DNA of 64,000 nt from Rhizobium sp. BK313 (GTDB lineage: Bacteria; Pseudomonadota; Alphaproteobacteria; Rhizobiales; Rhizobiaceae). Made by a program: the position numbers and the translations under genes. The stretch spans positions 372,001 through 436,000 of the forward strand of contig NZ_JACHZQ010000003.1 in the NCBI RefSeq assembly GCF_014193655.1. Reading direction: 5' to 3'. Below, piece after piece: positions 7,051-16,571 of the stretch (the stretch's first letter is position 1; each line of letters opens with the position of its first letter). Below the pieces are notes generated by a model, which worked only from the letters and a program-made list of their open reading frames with translations, was not told where the DNA came from and made no database searches.

Positions 7051-9792
7051 GTGAACGAACGAATAATTGCCAGCATCGATGCTTTCTCGGCCGCCGAGCT
7101 TGCCTCGGAGGAAAGCCGCGCTTCGGCCACGCCGATGATGGAGCAGTATATCGAGATCAAGGCGAACAATCCCGGTTCGCTGCTGTTCTATCGCATGGGC
7201 GATTTCTACGAGCTGTTCTTCGAGGATGCCGTCGACGCGTCACGCGCGCTCGGCATCACGCTCACCAAGCGCGGCCAGCACATGGGCCAGGATATTCCGA
7301 TGTGCGGCGTGCCGGTGCACGCCGCCGACGACTATCTGCAGAAGCTGATTTCGCTGGGTTTTCGTGTTGCTGTCTGCGAACAGGTGGAGGACCCGGCGGA
7401 GGCGAAGAAGCGCGGCGGCAAGTCGGTGGTCCGGCGCGACGTCGTGCGCCTGGTGACGCCGGGCACGATCACCGAGGAAAAGCTGCTGTCGCCCTCGGAA
7501 TCCAACTATCTGATGGCGCTCGCCCGCATTCGCGGCGGCACCGAGCCGCAACTGGCGCTCGCCTGGATCGATATTTCGACCGGCGTTTTCCGATTGGCGG
7601 AGACGGAAGCCTCGCGGCTGCTCGCCGATATCCTGCGCATCGATCCGCGTGAGCTGATCCTGCCGGATACGATGTTCCACGATCAGGAGCTGAAGCCGGT
7701 TTTCGACGTACTCGGTCGCACCGCGGTGCCGCAGCCGGCCGTCCTGTTCGACAGCGCCAGTGCCGAGGGCCGCATCACCAGATATTTCGGCGTCTCGACG
7801 CTGGACGGTTTCGGCTCTTTCACCCGCGCCGAACTTGCCGCTGCGGCGGCTGCCGTCGCCTATGTCGAGAAGACCCAGATCTCCGAGCGGCCGCCGCTCG
7901 GGCTGCCGGAGCGCGAAAGCAGCGCATCGACACTGTTTATCGATCCCGCCACCCGCGGTAACCTCGAACTGGTACGTACGCTTTCCGGCGACCGCAACGG
8001 TTCGCTCTTGAAGGCGATCGACCGCACTGTGACGGGAGGCGGTGCGCGTTTGCTTGCAGAGCGCCTGATGTCGCCGCTCACCGATCCGGCGCGCATCAAC
8101 GAGCGGCTGGATTCGATCGGCTTCCTCGCCGACGAGCCTTCGCTCTGCAACGATCTGCGGACGGCGCTGAAACATGTGCCGGATATGCCGCGTGCGCTGT
8201 CGCGCCTGGCGCTCGACCGCGGTGGCCCGCGCGATCTCTGGGCGATCCGCCAGGGACTCGGGGCGGCCGCCGGCGTTGCCGATCTGCTCGGCGGCGCATT
8301 GCTGCCCGAGGAATTAGGTGCCGCACTTGCCGGGCTCCGCGCCTTGCCCGCCGGTCTCGAAGCGCTGCTTGCCGGTATGCTCTCCGATGAATTGCCGCTG
8401 TTAAAACGCGATGGCGGGTTCCTGCGGCAAGGGGCGAATGCCGAGCTGGACGAGGTCCGTGCGCTGCGCGACCAGTCGCGTCGGGTCATTGCCGGATTGC
8501 AACTGCAATATGCCGAGGAAACCGGCATCAAATCGCTGAAGATCAAGCACAACAATGTGCTCGGCTATTTCATCGAGGTCACGGCCGGCAATGCCGGTCC
8601 GATGACGGATACTGCCGAAGCCAAGGCGCGCTTTATCCACCGCCAGACCATGGCAAACGCCATGCGCTTTACCACGACCGAGCTTGCCGATCTCGAAAGC
8701 CGCATCGCCAACGCCGCGGATAAGGCGCTCGCGATCGAGCTGGAAGCCTTCGACCGCATGGTCGCAGCCGTTGTCGCCGAGGCCGAAGCGATCAAGGCCG
8801 GTGCCCGCGCGCTATCGGTGATCGATGTCGCGGCCGGGCTGGCATTGCTTGCCGAGGAACAGGGCTATTGCCGGCCGGTGATCGACGATAGCCGGATGTT
8901 TGCGATCGGTGGTGGCCGCCATCCTGTGGTCGAGCAGGCATTGCGCCGGCAGGCGGGCGGCCCCTTCGTCGCCAATAATTGCGACTTGTCGCCGACGGCG
9001 GGTGGCAAGGATGGCGCGATCTGGCTGCTGACCGGCCCGAACATGGGCGGTAAATCGACCTTCCTGCGCCAGAACGCCCTGATCGCCATCCTCGCCCAAA
9101 TGGGTTCCTTCGTGCCGGCTACCTCCGCTTACATCGGCATTGTCGATCGGTTATTCTCCCGCGTCGGTGCTTCGGACGATCTGGCACGTGGTCGCTCCAC
9201 CTTCATGGTCGAGATGGTCGAGACGGCGGCGATCCTCAATCAGGCGACCGAGCGATCGCTGGTCATTCTCGATGAAATCGGCCGCGGTACTGCGACTTTC
9301 GATGGTCTCTCCATCGCCTGGGCGGCCGTCGAGCATTTGCACGAGGCCAATAGATGCCGCGGTCTCTTCGCTACCCATTTTCACGAGTTGACTGTGCTGT
9401 CGGAAAAGCTCGGCCGCCTTTCGAACGCCACGATGCGCGTCAAGGAGTGGGACGGCGACGTGATCTTCCTGCACGAGGTCGGACCGGGTGCGGCCGACCG
9501 TTCCTATGGCATCCAAGTGGCGCGGCTCGCCGGACTGCCGGCTTCGGTGGTAGCGCGCGCCCGCGACGTTCTGACGCGTCTGGAAGATGCCGATCGCAAA
9601 AATCCCGCGAGCCAATTGATCGACGACCTGCCACTCTTCCAGGTCGCGGTCCGCCGAGAGGAAGCAGCAGGCCGGCGTGGGCCGTCCAAGGTCGAGGAGG
9701 TCCTAAAGGCGCTCGATCTTGACGATCTGACGCCGCGCGCAGCCCTCGACGCACTTTACGAACTGAAGAAGACCCTCAACAAGGCCGGCTGA
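7051..9792 (+). CDS. mutS: DNA mismatch repair protein MutS
   Basis: The 913-residue product is the mismatch-recognition ATPase that scans new DNA and recruits MutL. The mismatch-binding Phe-x-Glu motif is in YRMGDFYELF near residue 50. Connector, core and clamp domains follow, and the ATPase carries Walker A (GPNMGGKST), Walker B (VILDEIGRG) and the downstream ATHFHEL motif. A helix-turn-helix dimer region closes the protein. The start used is GTG; the next ATG (7129-7137 region) begins just before the conserved domain, so the first 25 or so residues are less certain. It is divergent from tme with 113 bases between the two starts. Confidence 0.97.
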   Translation: MNERIIASIDAFSAAELASEESRASATPMMEQYIEIKANNPGSLLFYRMGDFYELFFEDAVDASRALGITLTKRGQHMGQDIPMCGVPVHAADDYLQKLISLGFRVAVCEQVEDPAEAKKRGGKSVVRRDVVRLVTPGTITEEKLLSPSESNYLMALARIRGGTEPQLALAWIDISTGVFRLAETEASRLLADILRIDPRELILPDTMFHDQELKPVFDVLGRTAVPQPAVLFDSASAEGRITRYFGVSTLDGFGSFTRAELAAAAAAVAYVEKTQISERPPLGLPERESSASTLFIDPATRGNLELVRTLSGDRNGSLLKAIDRTVTGGGARLLAERLMSPLTDPARINERLDSIGFLADEPSLCNDLRTALKHVPDMPRALSRLALDRGGPRDLWAIRQGLGAAAGVADLLGGALLPEELGAALAGLRALPAGLEALLAGMLSDELPLLKRDGGFLRQGANAELDEVRALRDQSRRVIAGLQLQYAEETGIKSLKIKHNNVLGYFIEVTAGNAGPMTDTAEAKARFIHRQTMANAMRFTTTELADLESRIANAADKALAIELEAFDRMVAAVVAEAEAIKAGARALSVIDVAAGLALLAEEQGYCRPVIDDSRMFAIGGGRHPVVEQALRRQAGGPFVANNCDLSPTAGGKDGAIWLLTGPNMGGKSTFLRQNALIAILAQMGSFVPATSAYIGIVDRLFSRVGASDDLARGRSTFMVEMVETAAILNQATERSLVILDEIGRGTATFDGLSIAWAAVEHLHEANRCRGLFATHFHELTVLSEKLGRLSNATMRVKEWDGDVIFLHEVGPGAADRSYGIQVARLAGLPASVVARARDVLTRLEDADRKNPASQLIDDLPLFQVAVRREEAAGRRGPSKVEEVLKALDLDDLTPRAALDALYELKKTLNKAG

Positions 9793-9819
9793 CAACAGGC
9801 GATTTCCAAGGATAATCCG

Positions 9820-10113
9820 ATGCATATCGAACATCTTCTCGCCGAGGTCCGCATTCTTGCCGAGCGTTTTTCTCCGATCGCCGCCCGTGGCAAGATCTGC
9901 GGCGAGGGCGATGCGCCGGATTGCGAATCCGATCGCGGGCTCCTCAACATCGCCCTGTCCTGCAGCCGGATTTCCGACATCAGTTCAAACATCGCCAAGG
10001 CCGGGTATTGGGAATGTGAACGCGAAATGTTGATGCAGATCGGCGCCCAATCGCGAAACATATTATATAGCATAAACGAACTCAGACGGTCGCTTGAGGT
10101 GCCGCAGCCCTAA
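9820..10113 (+). CDS. Hypothetical protein, 97 residues
   Basis: I do not recognise a family. The ATG is preceded by AAGGATA and begins 27 bases after mutS, so it is probably cotranscribed with it. The protein is mostly helical in character, with three cysteines (in KICGEGD, DCESD and LSCSRI) plus one in YWECERE, and contains no signal peptide or membrane helix. Codon use resembles that of its neighbours. The position between mutS and glnD would be worth checking for conservation across Rhizobiales. Confidence 0.6.
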   Translation: MHIEHLLAEVRILAERFSPIAARGKICGEGDAPDCESDRGLLNIALSCSRISDISSNIAKAGYWECEREMLMQIGAQSRNILYSINELRRSLEVPQP

Positions 10114-10181
10114 AACTGCCGATTTCTGCATCAACAGCCGTTATTCTTCGTCAACTTTGACCCGATAGAACTCCCGAAGCC

Positions 10182-10203
10182 GCTGATTCGGGAAATTTGG
10201 CTC
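10182..10203 (+). terminator. Hairpin between the 97-aa gene and glnD
   Basis: TCCCGAA and TTCGGGA form a 7-bp stem around an 8-base loop, followed by AATTT. It sits about 70 bases after the upstream stop codon. A weak terminator or attenuating hairpin is the likeliest reading; the T-run is short. Confidence 0.4.
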
Positions 10204-10270
10204 AGGCTAAATTATGAGGATTCGGGCGTAGAATGCCTGTGTCAATCGCCGGGCAAAGAGGCTATAGCGC

Positions 10271-13186
10271 ATGCAGACGAAAAGACAGGCGCGCCGGCAA
10301 TGGGCCGCGGTCAATGAACAGGATCCCGGTCGGCCGAGCATGGTGACGCATGACATCGATTTTTCCGCCATTCTCGACGTCTCCGCGCTGAGGGCGGAAT
10401 GCGAGACCCTCGTTAAGCTCCATGAGGACAAGAAGGACGAGCGCTCCGCCCTTCTTGCCTTGTTGAAGAAGGCGAGCCAGGAAGGCCGCGAAAAGGCGCG
10501 CCGCCTGCTCTCCGAAGAGGGCAGCGGGCTCGATTGCGCGCATCGCATTTCCTGGCTGCAGGATCAGATCATCACAGTTCTCTACGACTTCACCGTCCGC
10601 CACGTCCATCCGAAGCAGAAGGGCAGCTTCGCGATCACCGCCGTCGGCGGTTATGGCCGCGATACGCTCGCACCGGGCTCGGATATCGACCTCCTCTTCC
10701 TGTTCAAGCCGAAGCCCGAGGAAGAGACGCACAAGGCGGTGGAGTTCATTCTCTATATGCTCTGGGACATGGGCTTCAAGGTCGGCCACGCCACGCGCAC
10801 CGTCGAAGAATGCATGCGCCAGGCAAAGTCCGACATGACGGTGCGCACGGCCATTTTGGAAACGCGCTATATCTGCGGCAACGAACCCCTGGCGCGCGAG
10901 CTGGAAACGCGTTTCGACAAGGAAATCGTCACCAACACCGGCCCGGAATTCATTGCCGCCAAGCTCGCCGAGCGCGACGAGCGTCACCGCAAGGCCGGTG
11001 ACACCCGCTACCTGGTCGAGCCGAACGTGAAGGAAGGCAAGGGCGGTCTGCGAGACCTGCATACGCTGTTCTGGATCTCGAAATATTATTACCACGTCCG
11101 TGATCCGGCCGAACTGGTGAAGCTCGGAGTGCTCTCGAAACAAGAGTATCGCCTCTTCCAGAAGGCCGAGGATTTCCTCTGGGCCGTGCGTTGCCATATG
11201 CACTTCCTGACCGGCAAGGCGGAGGAGCGGCTTTCCTTCGATATCCAGCGCGAGATTGCCGAGGCGCTCGGCTATCATGCCCGCCCCGGCCTTTCCGCCG
11301 TCGAACGCTTCATGAAGCACTATTTCCTTGTCGCCAAGGATGTCGGCGATCTCACCCGCATCCTCTGCGCGGCACTTGAGGACCAGCAGGCCAAGGCGAC
11401 GCCGGGCCTATCAGGCGTCATCAGCCGTTTCGCTCATCGCTCGCGCAAGATCCCCGGCACCATCGAGTTCGTCGAGGATCGCGGCCGTATCGCGCTCGCC
11501 AATCCCGATGTTTTCAAACGCGATCCGGTGAGCCTGATCAGGCTGTTCTTCGTCGCCGACATCAACGGGCTGGAATTCCATCCTGACGCCCTGAAGCGCG
11601 TCACCCGTTCGCTGGGCCTGATCGACAACGACCTGCGCGAAAACGAAGAGGCGAACCGCCTGTTCCTGGCGATCCTCACCTCGAAGCGCGATCCGGCGCT
11701 GATCTTGCGCCGCATGAACGAGGCTGGCGTGCTCGGCCGCTTCATCCCGGAATTCGGCAAGATTGTCTCGATGATGCAGTTCAATATGTATCATCACTAT
11801 ACGGTTGATGAGCATCTGATCCGCACTGTCGACGTGCTCTCGGAGATCGACAAGGGTAGGGCCGAGGATGTCCATCCCTTGGTCAACAAGCTGATGCCCG
11901 GCATCGAAGACCGTGATGCACTCTATGTCGCAGTGCTGCTGCATGACATTGCCAAGGGCCGGGAAGAGGATCACTCGGAAGCTGGCGCCAAGGTAGCGCG
12001 CAAGCTTGGCCCCCGTTTCGGCCTGTCGCCGAAGCAGACCGAGCTGGTCGTCTGGCTGATCGAGGAACATTTGACTATGTCGATGGTCGCTCAGACCCGC
12101 GACCTCACCGACCGCAAGACCATCATCGATTTTGCCGACCGGGTACAGTCGCTCGACCGATTGAAGATGCTGCTGATCCTGACCGTGTGCGACATCCGCG
12201 CCGTCGGTCCCGGGGTGTGGAACGGCTGGAAGGGTCAGCTACTGCGCACTCTCTATTACGAGACCGAACTGCTGCTTGCCGGCGGTTTTTCCGAGGTGTC
12301 GCGCAAAGAACGGGCGGAAGCCGCAGCCAAAGCGCTCGAAAAGGCCCTGGGGGACTGGAGCCAGAAGGACCGCAAGGCCTACGTCAAGCTGCATTACCAG
12401 CCCTATCTTTTGTCCGTCCCGCTGGAAGATCAGATTCGCCATACGCAATTCATTCGCCAGACCGATAAATCGGGCCAGGTCCTGGCGACCATGGTGCGCA
12501 CCGACAGTTTCCACGCCATCACGGAAATCACCGTGCTCTCACCAGACCATCCGCGCCTTTTGACCGTCATCGCCGGTGCTTGCGCTGCCGCGGGCGCCAA
12601 TATCGCCGATGCGCAGATTTTCACCACGTCAGACGGTCGTGCGCTCGACACCATCCATGTCAGCCGTGAATTCGCCGACGATGCGGACGAGCTGCGGCGC
12701 GCCGGCACCATCGGCAAGATGATCGAGGATGTGCTTGCCGGCCGCAAGCGCCTGCCGGAGGTCATCGCCACCCGCACCAAGAACCGCCGCAAGAACAAGG
12801 CCTTCGTCGTCCCGCCCTCGGTGACGATCTCCAACAGTCTGTCGAACAAGTTCACCGTCATCGAGGTCGAATGCCTCGACCGCACCGGGCTTCTGTCGGA
12901 AATCACCGCGGTTCTTTCCGATCTGTCGCTCGACATCCAGTCGGCGCGCATCACCACCTTCGGCGAAAAGGTCATCGATAGCTTCTATGTGACCGATCTC
13001 GTCGGGCAGAAAATCTCCAACGAAAACAAGCGAGCCAATATCACCGCGCGTCTGAAGGCGGTGATGGCCGGCGAAGAGGATGAGGTGCGCGAGCGTATGC
13101 CGTCCGGCATCATCGCGCCCGCCTCCACACGGTCGCTCGCCGTTGAAAAGCTCGATACTGAAAAGAAAGCCGATTCAGCCGCATGA
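10271..13186 (+). CDS. glnD: Bifunctional uridylyltransferase/uridylyl-removing enzyme GlnD
   Basis: GlnD senses glutamine and attaches UMP to, or removes it from, PII proteins (GlnB/GlnK), setting nitrogen metabolism. The 971-residue protein has the nucleotidyltransferase motif (GGYGRDTLAPGSDIDLLFL), a GlnD linker domain, an HD phosphohydrolase domain (LLHDIAKGREEDHSEAG) and two C-terminal ACT domains (from about 740 and 850) that bind glutamine. The ATG at 10271 gives an N-terminal extension; the ATG at 10340 (MVTHDIDFSAIL) may be the true start. Its last four bases overlap murJ (ATGA), so the two are translationally coupled. Confidence 0.96.
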   Translation: MQTKRQARRQWAAVNEQDPGRPSMVTHDIDFSAILDVSALRAECETLVKLHEDKKDERSALLALLKKASQEGREKARRLLSEEGSGLDCAHRISWLQDQIITVLYDFTVRHVHPKQKGSFAITAVGGYGRDTLAPGSDIDLLFLFKPKPEEETHKAVEFILYMLWDMGFKVGHATRTVEECMRQAKSDMTVRTAILETRYICGNEPLARELETRFDKEIVTNTGPEFIAAKLAERDERHRKAGDTRYLVEPNVKEGKGGLRDLHTLFWISKYYYHVRDPAELVKLGVLSKQEYRLFQKAEDFLWAVRCHMHFLTGKAEERLSFDIQREIAEALGYHARPGLSAVERFMKHYFLVAKDVGDLTRILCAALEDQQAKATPGLSGVISRFAHRSRKIPGTIEFVEDRGRIALANPDVFKRDPVSLIRLFFVADINGLEFHPDALKRVTRSLGLIDNDLRENEEANRLFLAILTSKRDPALILRRMNEAGVLGRFIPEFGKIVSMMQFNMYHHYTVDEHLIRTVDVLSEIDKGRAEDVHPLVNKLMPGIEDRDALYVAVLLHDIAKGREEDHSEAGAKVARKLGPRFGLSPKQTELVVWLIEEHLTMSMVAQTRDLTDRKTIIDFADRVQSLDRLKMLLILTVCDIRAVGPGVWNGWKGQLLRTLYYETELLLAGGFSEVSRKERAEAAAKALEKALGDWSQKDRKAYVKLHYQPYLLSVPLEDQIRHTQFIRQTDKSGQVLATMVRTDSFHAITEITVLSPDHPRLLTVIAGACAAAGANIADAQIFTTSDGRALDTIHVSREFADDADELRRAGTIGKMIEDVLAGRKRLPEVIATRTKNRRKNKAFVVPPSVTISNSLSNKFTVIEVECLDRTGLLSEITAVLSDLSLDIQSARITTFGEKVIDSFYVTDLVGQKISNENKRANITARLKAVMAGEEDEVRERMPSGIIAPASTRSLAVEKLDTEKKADSAA

Positions 13187-14784
13187 GTCTCGTCAAGAAA
13201 TTCATCACCGTCGGCGGCGCGACGCTTGGCAGCCGCATCTTCGGGTTCGCCCGCGAAACGCTGATGGCCGCCGCCCTCGGCACGGGGCCGATGGCCGACG
13301 TCTTCTATGCGGCATTCCGCTTCCCGAACCTCTTCCGCCGCCTGTTTGCCGAAGGCGCCTTCAACGCCGCCTTCGTGCCGCTCTTCGCCAAGGAGATCGA
13401 AGCGCACGGGATCGACGGCGCCAAGCGCTTTTCGGAAGAGGTCTTTGGCGTTCTCTTCTCGGTCCTGCTGCTGATCACCATCGTCATGGAACTGACCATG
13501 CCGCTCCTGGTGCGTTGGGTCATCGCGCCTGGTTTCGCGGACGATGCCGAGAAATTCGACCTGACGGTCCGGTTGGCCGCCGTGATGTTCCCCTATCTCA
13601 TGTCGATGTCGCTGACGGCGATGATGAGCGGCATGCTGAATTCGCTGCATCGTTTCTTCGCCGCCGCCGTGGCTCCGATCTTCCTCAACCTGGTGATGAT
13701 CAGCGCGCTGTTCTACGCGATCTATTACGGCGCCGATCCGCTGACCACCGCCTGGTACCTGTCCTGGTCGGTGCTGGTGGCAGGCGTGCTGCAGCTGGCC
13801 GTCGTCTATATCGGCGTGCGCCATGCCGGCATCAATATCGGCCTGCGCTTTCCGCGCTTCACGCCCAATGTCAAGCGGCTCCTGCTTCTTGCCATCCCGG
13901 CGGCCATCACCGGCGGCGTCACCCAGATCAATCTGGTGATCGGCCAGGCGATCGCCTCGGGCAAGGAAGGCGCGATCGCCGCCCTGCAATATGCAGACCG
14001 CATCTACCAGCTGCCGCTCGGCGTCGTCGGCGTCGCGGTCGGAATCGTGCTTCTGCCGGAACTGGCCCGTTCGCTGAAGTCAGGCCATGTCAAGGAAGCC
14101 GCCAATATCCAGAACCGCTCGATCGAATTCGTGCTGTTCCTGACCCTGCCGGCCGCTGTCGCCCTCTGGCTTCTCTCCGACGATATCATCCGCGTGCTTT
14201 ACGAGCGCGGCGCCTTTAACCCGAGCAATACAACGCTGGTCGGCTCCATCCTCGCCATCTTCGGCCTGGGTCTGCCGGCTTTCGTGCTGATCAAGGCGCT
14301 GCAGCCCGGCTTTTATGCCCGCGAAGATACGAAATCGCCGATGCGCTACACGGCGGTCGCCGTCTTCGTCAATTCGGCTCTGTCCATCCTGCTTTTCCCG
14401 GTGCTGGCCGAACGCGGCATTGCGCTCGCCGAGGCGGTTGCCGGATGGCTGAACGCTATGCAGCTCTTCGTCACGCTCTATCGCCGCGGACATCTCGTCT
14501 GGGAATGGTCGCTGGCGCGCCGCACCGTCATGCTGCTCGTCTCCTCCGCCGTCATGGGCGGCGTCATCGTATATTTGTCTCATCGCTGGGAGCCGCTTCT
14601 GGGGTCCAGCTCGACGCTGCTCGCCAAGACCGGCGTCCTGGGCTTGCTCATATTGATTGCGATGGTGGTGTATTTCGTTGTCGCCTTCCTGATCGGCGGC
14701 GTGGATTTGGGCATGGTGCGCCGCAACTTGAAGCGCAAGCCGGCGGAGCCCGTTTCGGACGCGGAGGTCGTGAACGGGGAGTAA
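13183..14784 (+). CDS. murJ: Lipid II flippase MurJ (MviN)
   Basis: The 533-residue product is a polytopic membrane protein of the MOP exporter superfamily that moves lipid II across the inner membrane for peptidoglycan synthesis. The N terminus (ITVGGATLGSRIFGFARE and FRFPNLFRRLFAEGAFN) is the MviN signature, and about 14 hydrophobic helices follow. It overlaps glnD by 4 bases. The glnD-murJ pair is common in alphaproteobacteria. Confidence 0.95.
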   Translation: MSLVKKFITVGGATLGSRIFGFARETLMAAALGTGPMADVFYAAFRFPNLFRRLFAEGAFNAAFVPLFAKEIEAHGIDGAKRFSEEVFGVLFSVLLLITIVMELTMPLLVRWVIAPGFADDAEKFDLTVRLAAVMFPYLMSMSLTAMMSGMLNSLHRFFAAAVAPIFLNLVMISALFYAIYYGADPLTTAWYLSWSVLVAGVLQLAVVYIGVRHAGINIGLRFPRFTPNVKRLLLLAIPAAITGGVTQINLVIGQAIASGKEGAIAALQYADRIYQLPLGVVGVAVGIVLLPELARSLKSGHVKEAANIQNRSIEFVLFLTLPAAVALWLLSDDIIRVLYERGAFNPSNTTLVGSILAIFGLGLPAFVLIKALQPGFYAREDTKSPMRYTAVAVFVNSALSILLFPVLAERGIALAEAVAGWLNAMQLFVTLYRRGHLVWEWSLARRTVMLLVSSAVMGGVIVYLSHRWEPLLGSSSTLLAKTGVLGLLILIAMVVYFVVAFLIGGVDLGMVRRNLKRKPAEPVSDAEVVNGE

Positions 14785-14796
14785 TCAAACTCCTTT

Positions 14797-14832
14797 ACCC
14801 CGACCCCTTCCCGCAGACGGGCGAGGGGACGA
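14797..14832. repeat. Short GC-rich palindromic intergenic element
   Basis: The stretch after murJ reads CCCCTTCCCG, a short loop, then GGGCGAGGGG, an imperfect hairpin of the kind scattered between rhizobial genes. A similar CCCTTCCGGTAAGGGAGAGGG element is at about 48660-48680. It may also serve as a terminator. Confidence 0.4.
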
Positions 14833-14854
14833 TTTTGTTAGATGTGGAGTTCCG

Positions 14855-15247
14855 ATGTCCCAATCCCTCTTCCTCGTTGCTCTCGTCGTCGATGACTATG
14901 ACCGCGCCAAGGCATTCTACTGTGATTGCCTTGGCTTCGACTGTCTGCAGGATGATGTTCAGCCGGAAGGCAAGCGTTGGATCGTGGTGCGGCCGGAGGG
15001 CATGGATGGAGCGGCGCTGCTTCTGGCCCAGGCCGCCAACGACGAACAGCGTGCTGCAATCGGCAATCAGACCGGCGGTCGTGTCGGCTTCTTCCTCAAG
15101 ACCGACGATTTCGCCCGCGACTACGCGGCGATGATTGCAAAAGGCGTGCGGTTTCTGGAGCAGCCACGCTATGAGGTTTACGGCACCGTAGCGGTCTTTG
15201 CCGATCCCTATGGCAACACCTGGGACCTCATCCAGCATTCTTCCTGA
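14855..15247 (+). CDS. VOC-family (glyoxalase/bleomycin-resistance fold) protein
   Basis: The 130-residue protein has the paired beta-alpha-beta modules of the vicinal oxygen chelate fold: the start LFLVALVVDDYDRAKAFYCD and the end VFADPYGNTWDLIQ are typical of this family. Members are metal-dependent lyases, dioxygenases or resistance proteins, and the sequence alone does not tell which. A GTGGAG ribosome site precedes the ATG. It stands alone between murJ and trpS, with a repeat on each side. Confidence 0.85.
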   Translation: MSQSLFLVALVVDDYDRAKAFYCDCLGFDCLQDDVQPEGKRWIVVRPEGMDGAALLLAQAANDEQRAAIGNQTGGRVGFFLKTDDFARDYAAMIAKGVRFLEQPRYEVYGTVAVFADPYGNTWDLIQHSS

Positions 15248-15248
15248 G

Positions 15249-15315
15249 GCATGATCTCGAACCGAAGGACCGCGTCAGCGAAAAGTGTGTAGCGGTTTTC
15301 GAATAAGATCATGCC
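15249..15315. repeat. Intergenic palindromic repeat, copy 1
   Basis: The element begins GCATGATCTCG and ends AAGATCATGCC, with AAAAGTGTGTAGCGGTTTTC in the middle. Two relatives occur at 18658-18702 and 37869-37914; all share an AAAAGTG..AGCGGTTTT core and GCAT../..ATGC-like ends. This copy has an extra insertion of about 20 bases in its left arm. It lies upstream of trpS. Confidence 0.75.
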
Positions 15316-15434
15316 AAATCGAATCTGGTAGATATCCTCTTGATCCCTGCTTGTCCGCCGTGCATAAGCCCGGCCGAACACCAGGGGTCGAGCGCGAGCT
15401 CGCCCGGGCCCTCCACAAGCCTTTTGAGGACGAC

Positions 15435-16499
15435 ATGACTGAATTCAAGCCGCTCGTATTCTCCGGCGTCCAGCCGACCGGCAATCTCCATCTCGGCAAT
15501 TATCTCGGCGCGATCCGGAAGTTCGTGGCGCTGCAGGCGAACAATGACTGCATCTATTGCGTCGTCGACATGCATGCACTGACGGCCCAGCTCGTGCATG
15601 AGGACATGCCGGGCCAGATCCGTTCGATCACCGCTGCCTTCCTCGCCGCCGGCATCGATCCGGAAAAGCATATCGTCTTCAACCAGTCTGCCGTCCCGCA
15701 GCATGCCGAACTCGCCTGGATCTTCAACTGCGTCGCCCGCATCGGCTGGATGAACCGCATGACGCAGTTCAAGGACAAGGCCGGCAAGGACCGCGAGCAG
15801 GCCTCCCTCGGCCTCTACGCCTATCCGAGCCTGATGGCTGCAGACATTCTCGTCTACCGTGCCACGCACGTGCCTGTCGGCGACGACCAGAAGCAGCATC
15901 TGGAACTCACCCGCGACATCGCCATGAAGTTCAATCTGGACTACATGGAGCACATCCGCCGCTCGGGCTACGGCATCGACATCACCGTGGGCGATGAGCC
16001 GGTGCACGCCTATTTTCCGATGGTCGAGCCGCTGATCGATGGTCCGGCCCCACGCGTCATGTCGCTTCGCGACGGCACCAAGAAGATGTCGAAGTCGGAT
16101 GCCTCTGACCTGTCGCGTATCAATCTGCTCGACGATGAAGAGAACATCTCGAAGAAGATCCGCAAGGCCAAGACCGATCCGGACGGTTTGCCGAGCGAGA
16201 TTGCCGGCCTCGCTGGCCGCCCGGAAGCCGATAACCTCGTCGGCATCTATGCCGCCCTTGCCGACAAGTCGAAGGCTGACGTTCTTTCGGCATTCGGCGG
16301 CCAGCAATTCTCGGTCTTCAAGCCGGCGCTGGTCGATCTCGCCGTGCATGTCCTCTCGCCGATCACTGGCGAGATGCGCCGCCTGATGGCCGATCCCGGC
16401 CATATCGATACCGTTCTGCGCGATGGCAGTGCTCGTGCCCGTGCCCGTGCCGAAGTGACGATGAAGCAGGTCCGCGACATCATCGGCTTTATTTACTGA
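15435..16499 (+). CDS. trpS: Tryptophanyl-tRNA synthetase
   Basis: This class I synthetase charges tRNA-Trp. The 354-residue length is normal. The HIGH-like motif is in PTGNLHLGNYLG, and the KMSKS loop is intact in KKMSKSDASD. The frame extends upstream to 15285, but the ATG at 15435 has a GAGGA ribosome site and gives the standard family length. It appears to be a single-gene unit, since a repeat element and a GC-rich stretch precede it. Confidence 0.97.
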   Translation: MTEFKPLVFSGVQPTGNLHLGNYLGAIRKFVALQANNDCIYCVVDMHALTAQLVHEDMPGQIRSITAAFLAAGIDPEKHIVFNQSAVPQHAELAWIFNCVARIGWMNRMTQFKDKAGKDREQASLGLYAYPSLMAADILVYRATHVPVGDDQKQHLELTRDIAMKFNLDYMEHIRRSGYGIDITVGDEPVHAYFPMVEPLIDGPAPRVMSLRDGTKKMSKSDASDLSRINLLDDEENISKKIRKAKTDPDGLPSEIAGLAGRPEADNLVGIYAALADKSKADVLSAFGGQQFSVFKPALVDLAVHVLSPITGEMRRLMADPGHIDTVLRDGSARARARAEVTMKQVRDIIGFIY

Positions 16500-16571
16500 G
16501 GCTTTTGATTTCTTATTGGTTGGCGCGCTGCCAGTGCGGCGCGCCAAGACCAACGAACGGATGGCCCGATC

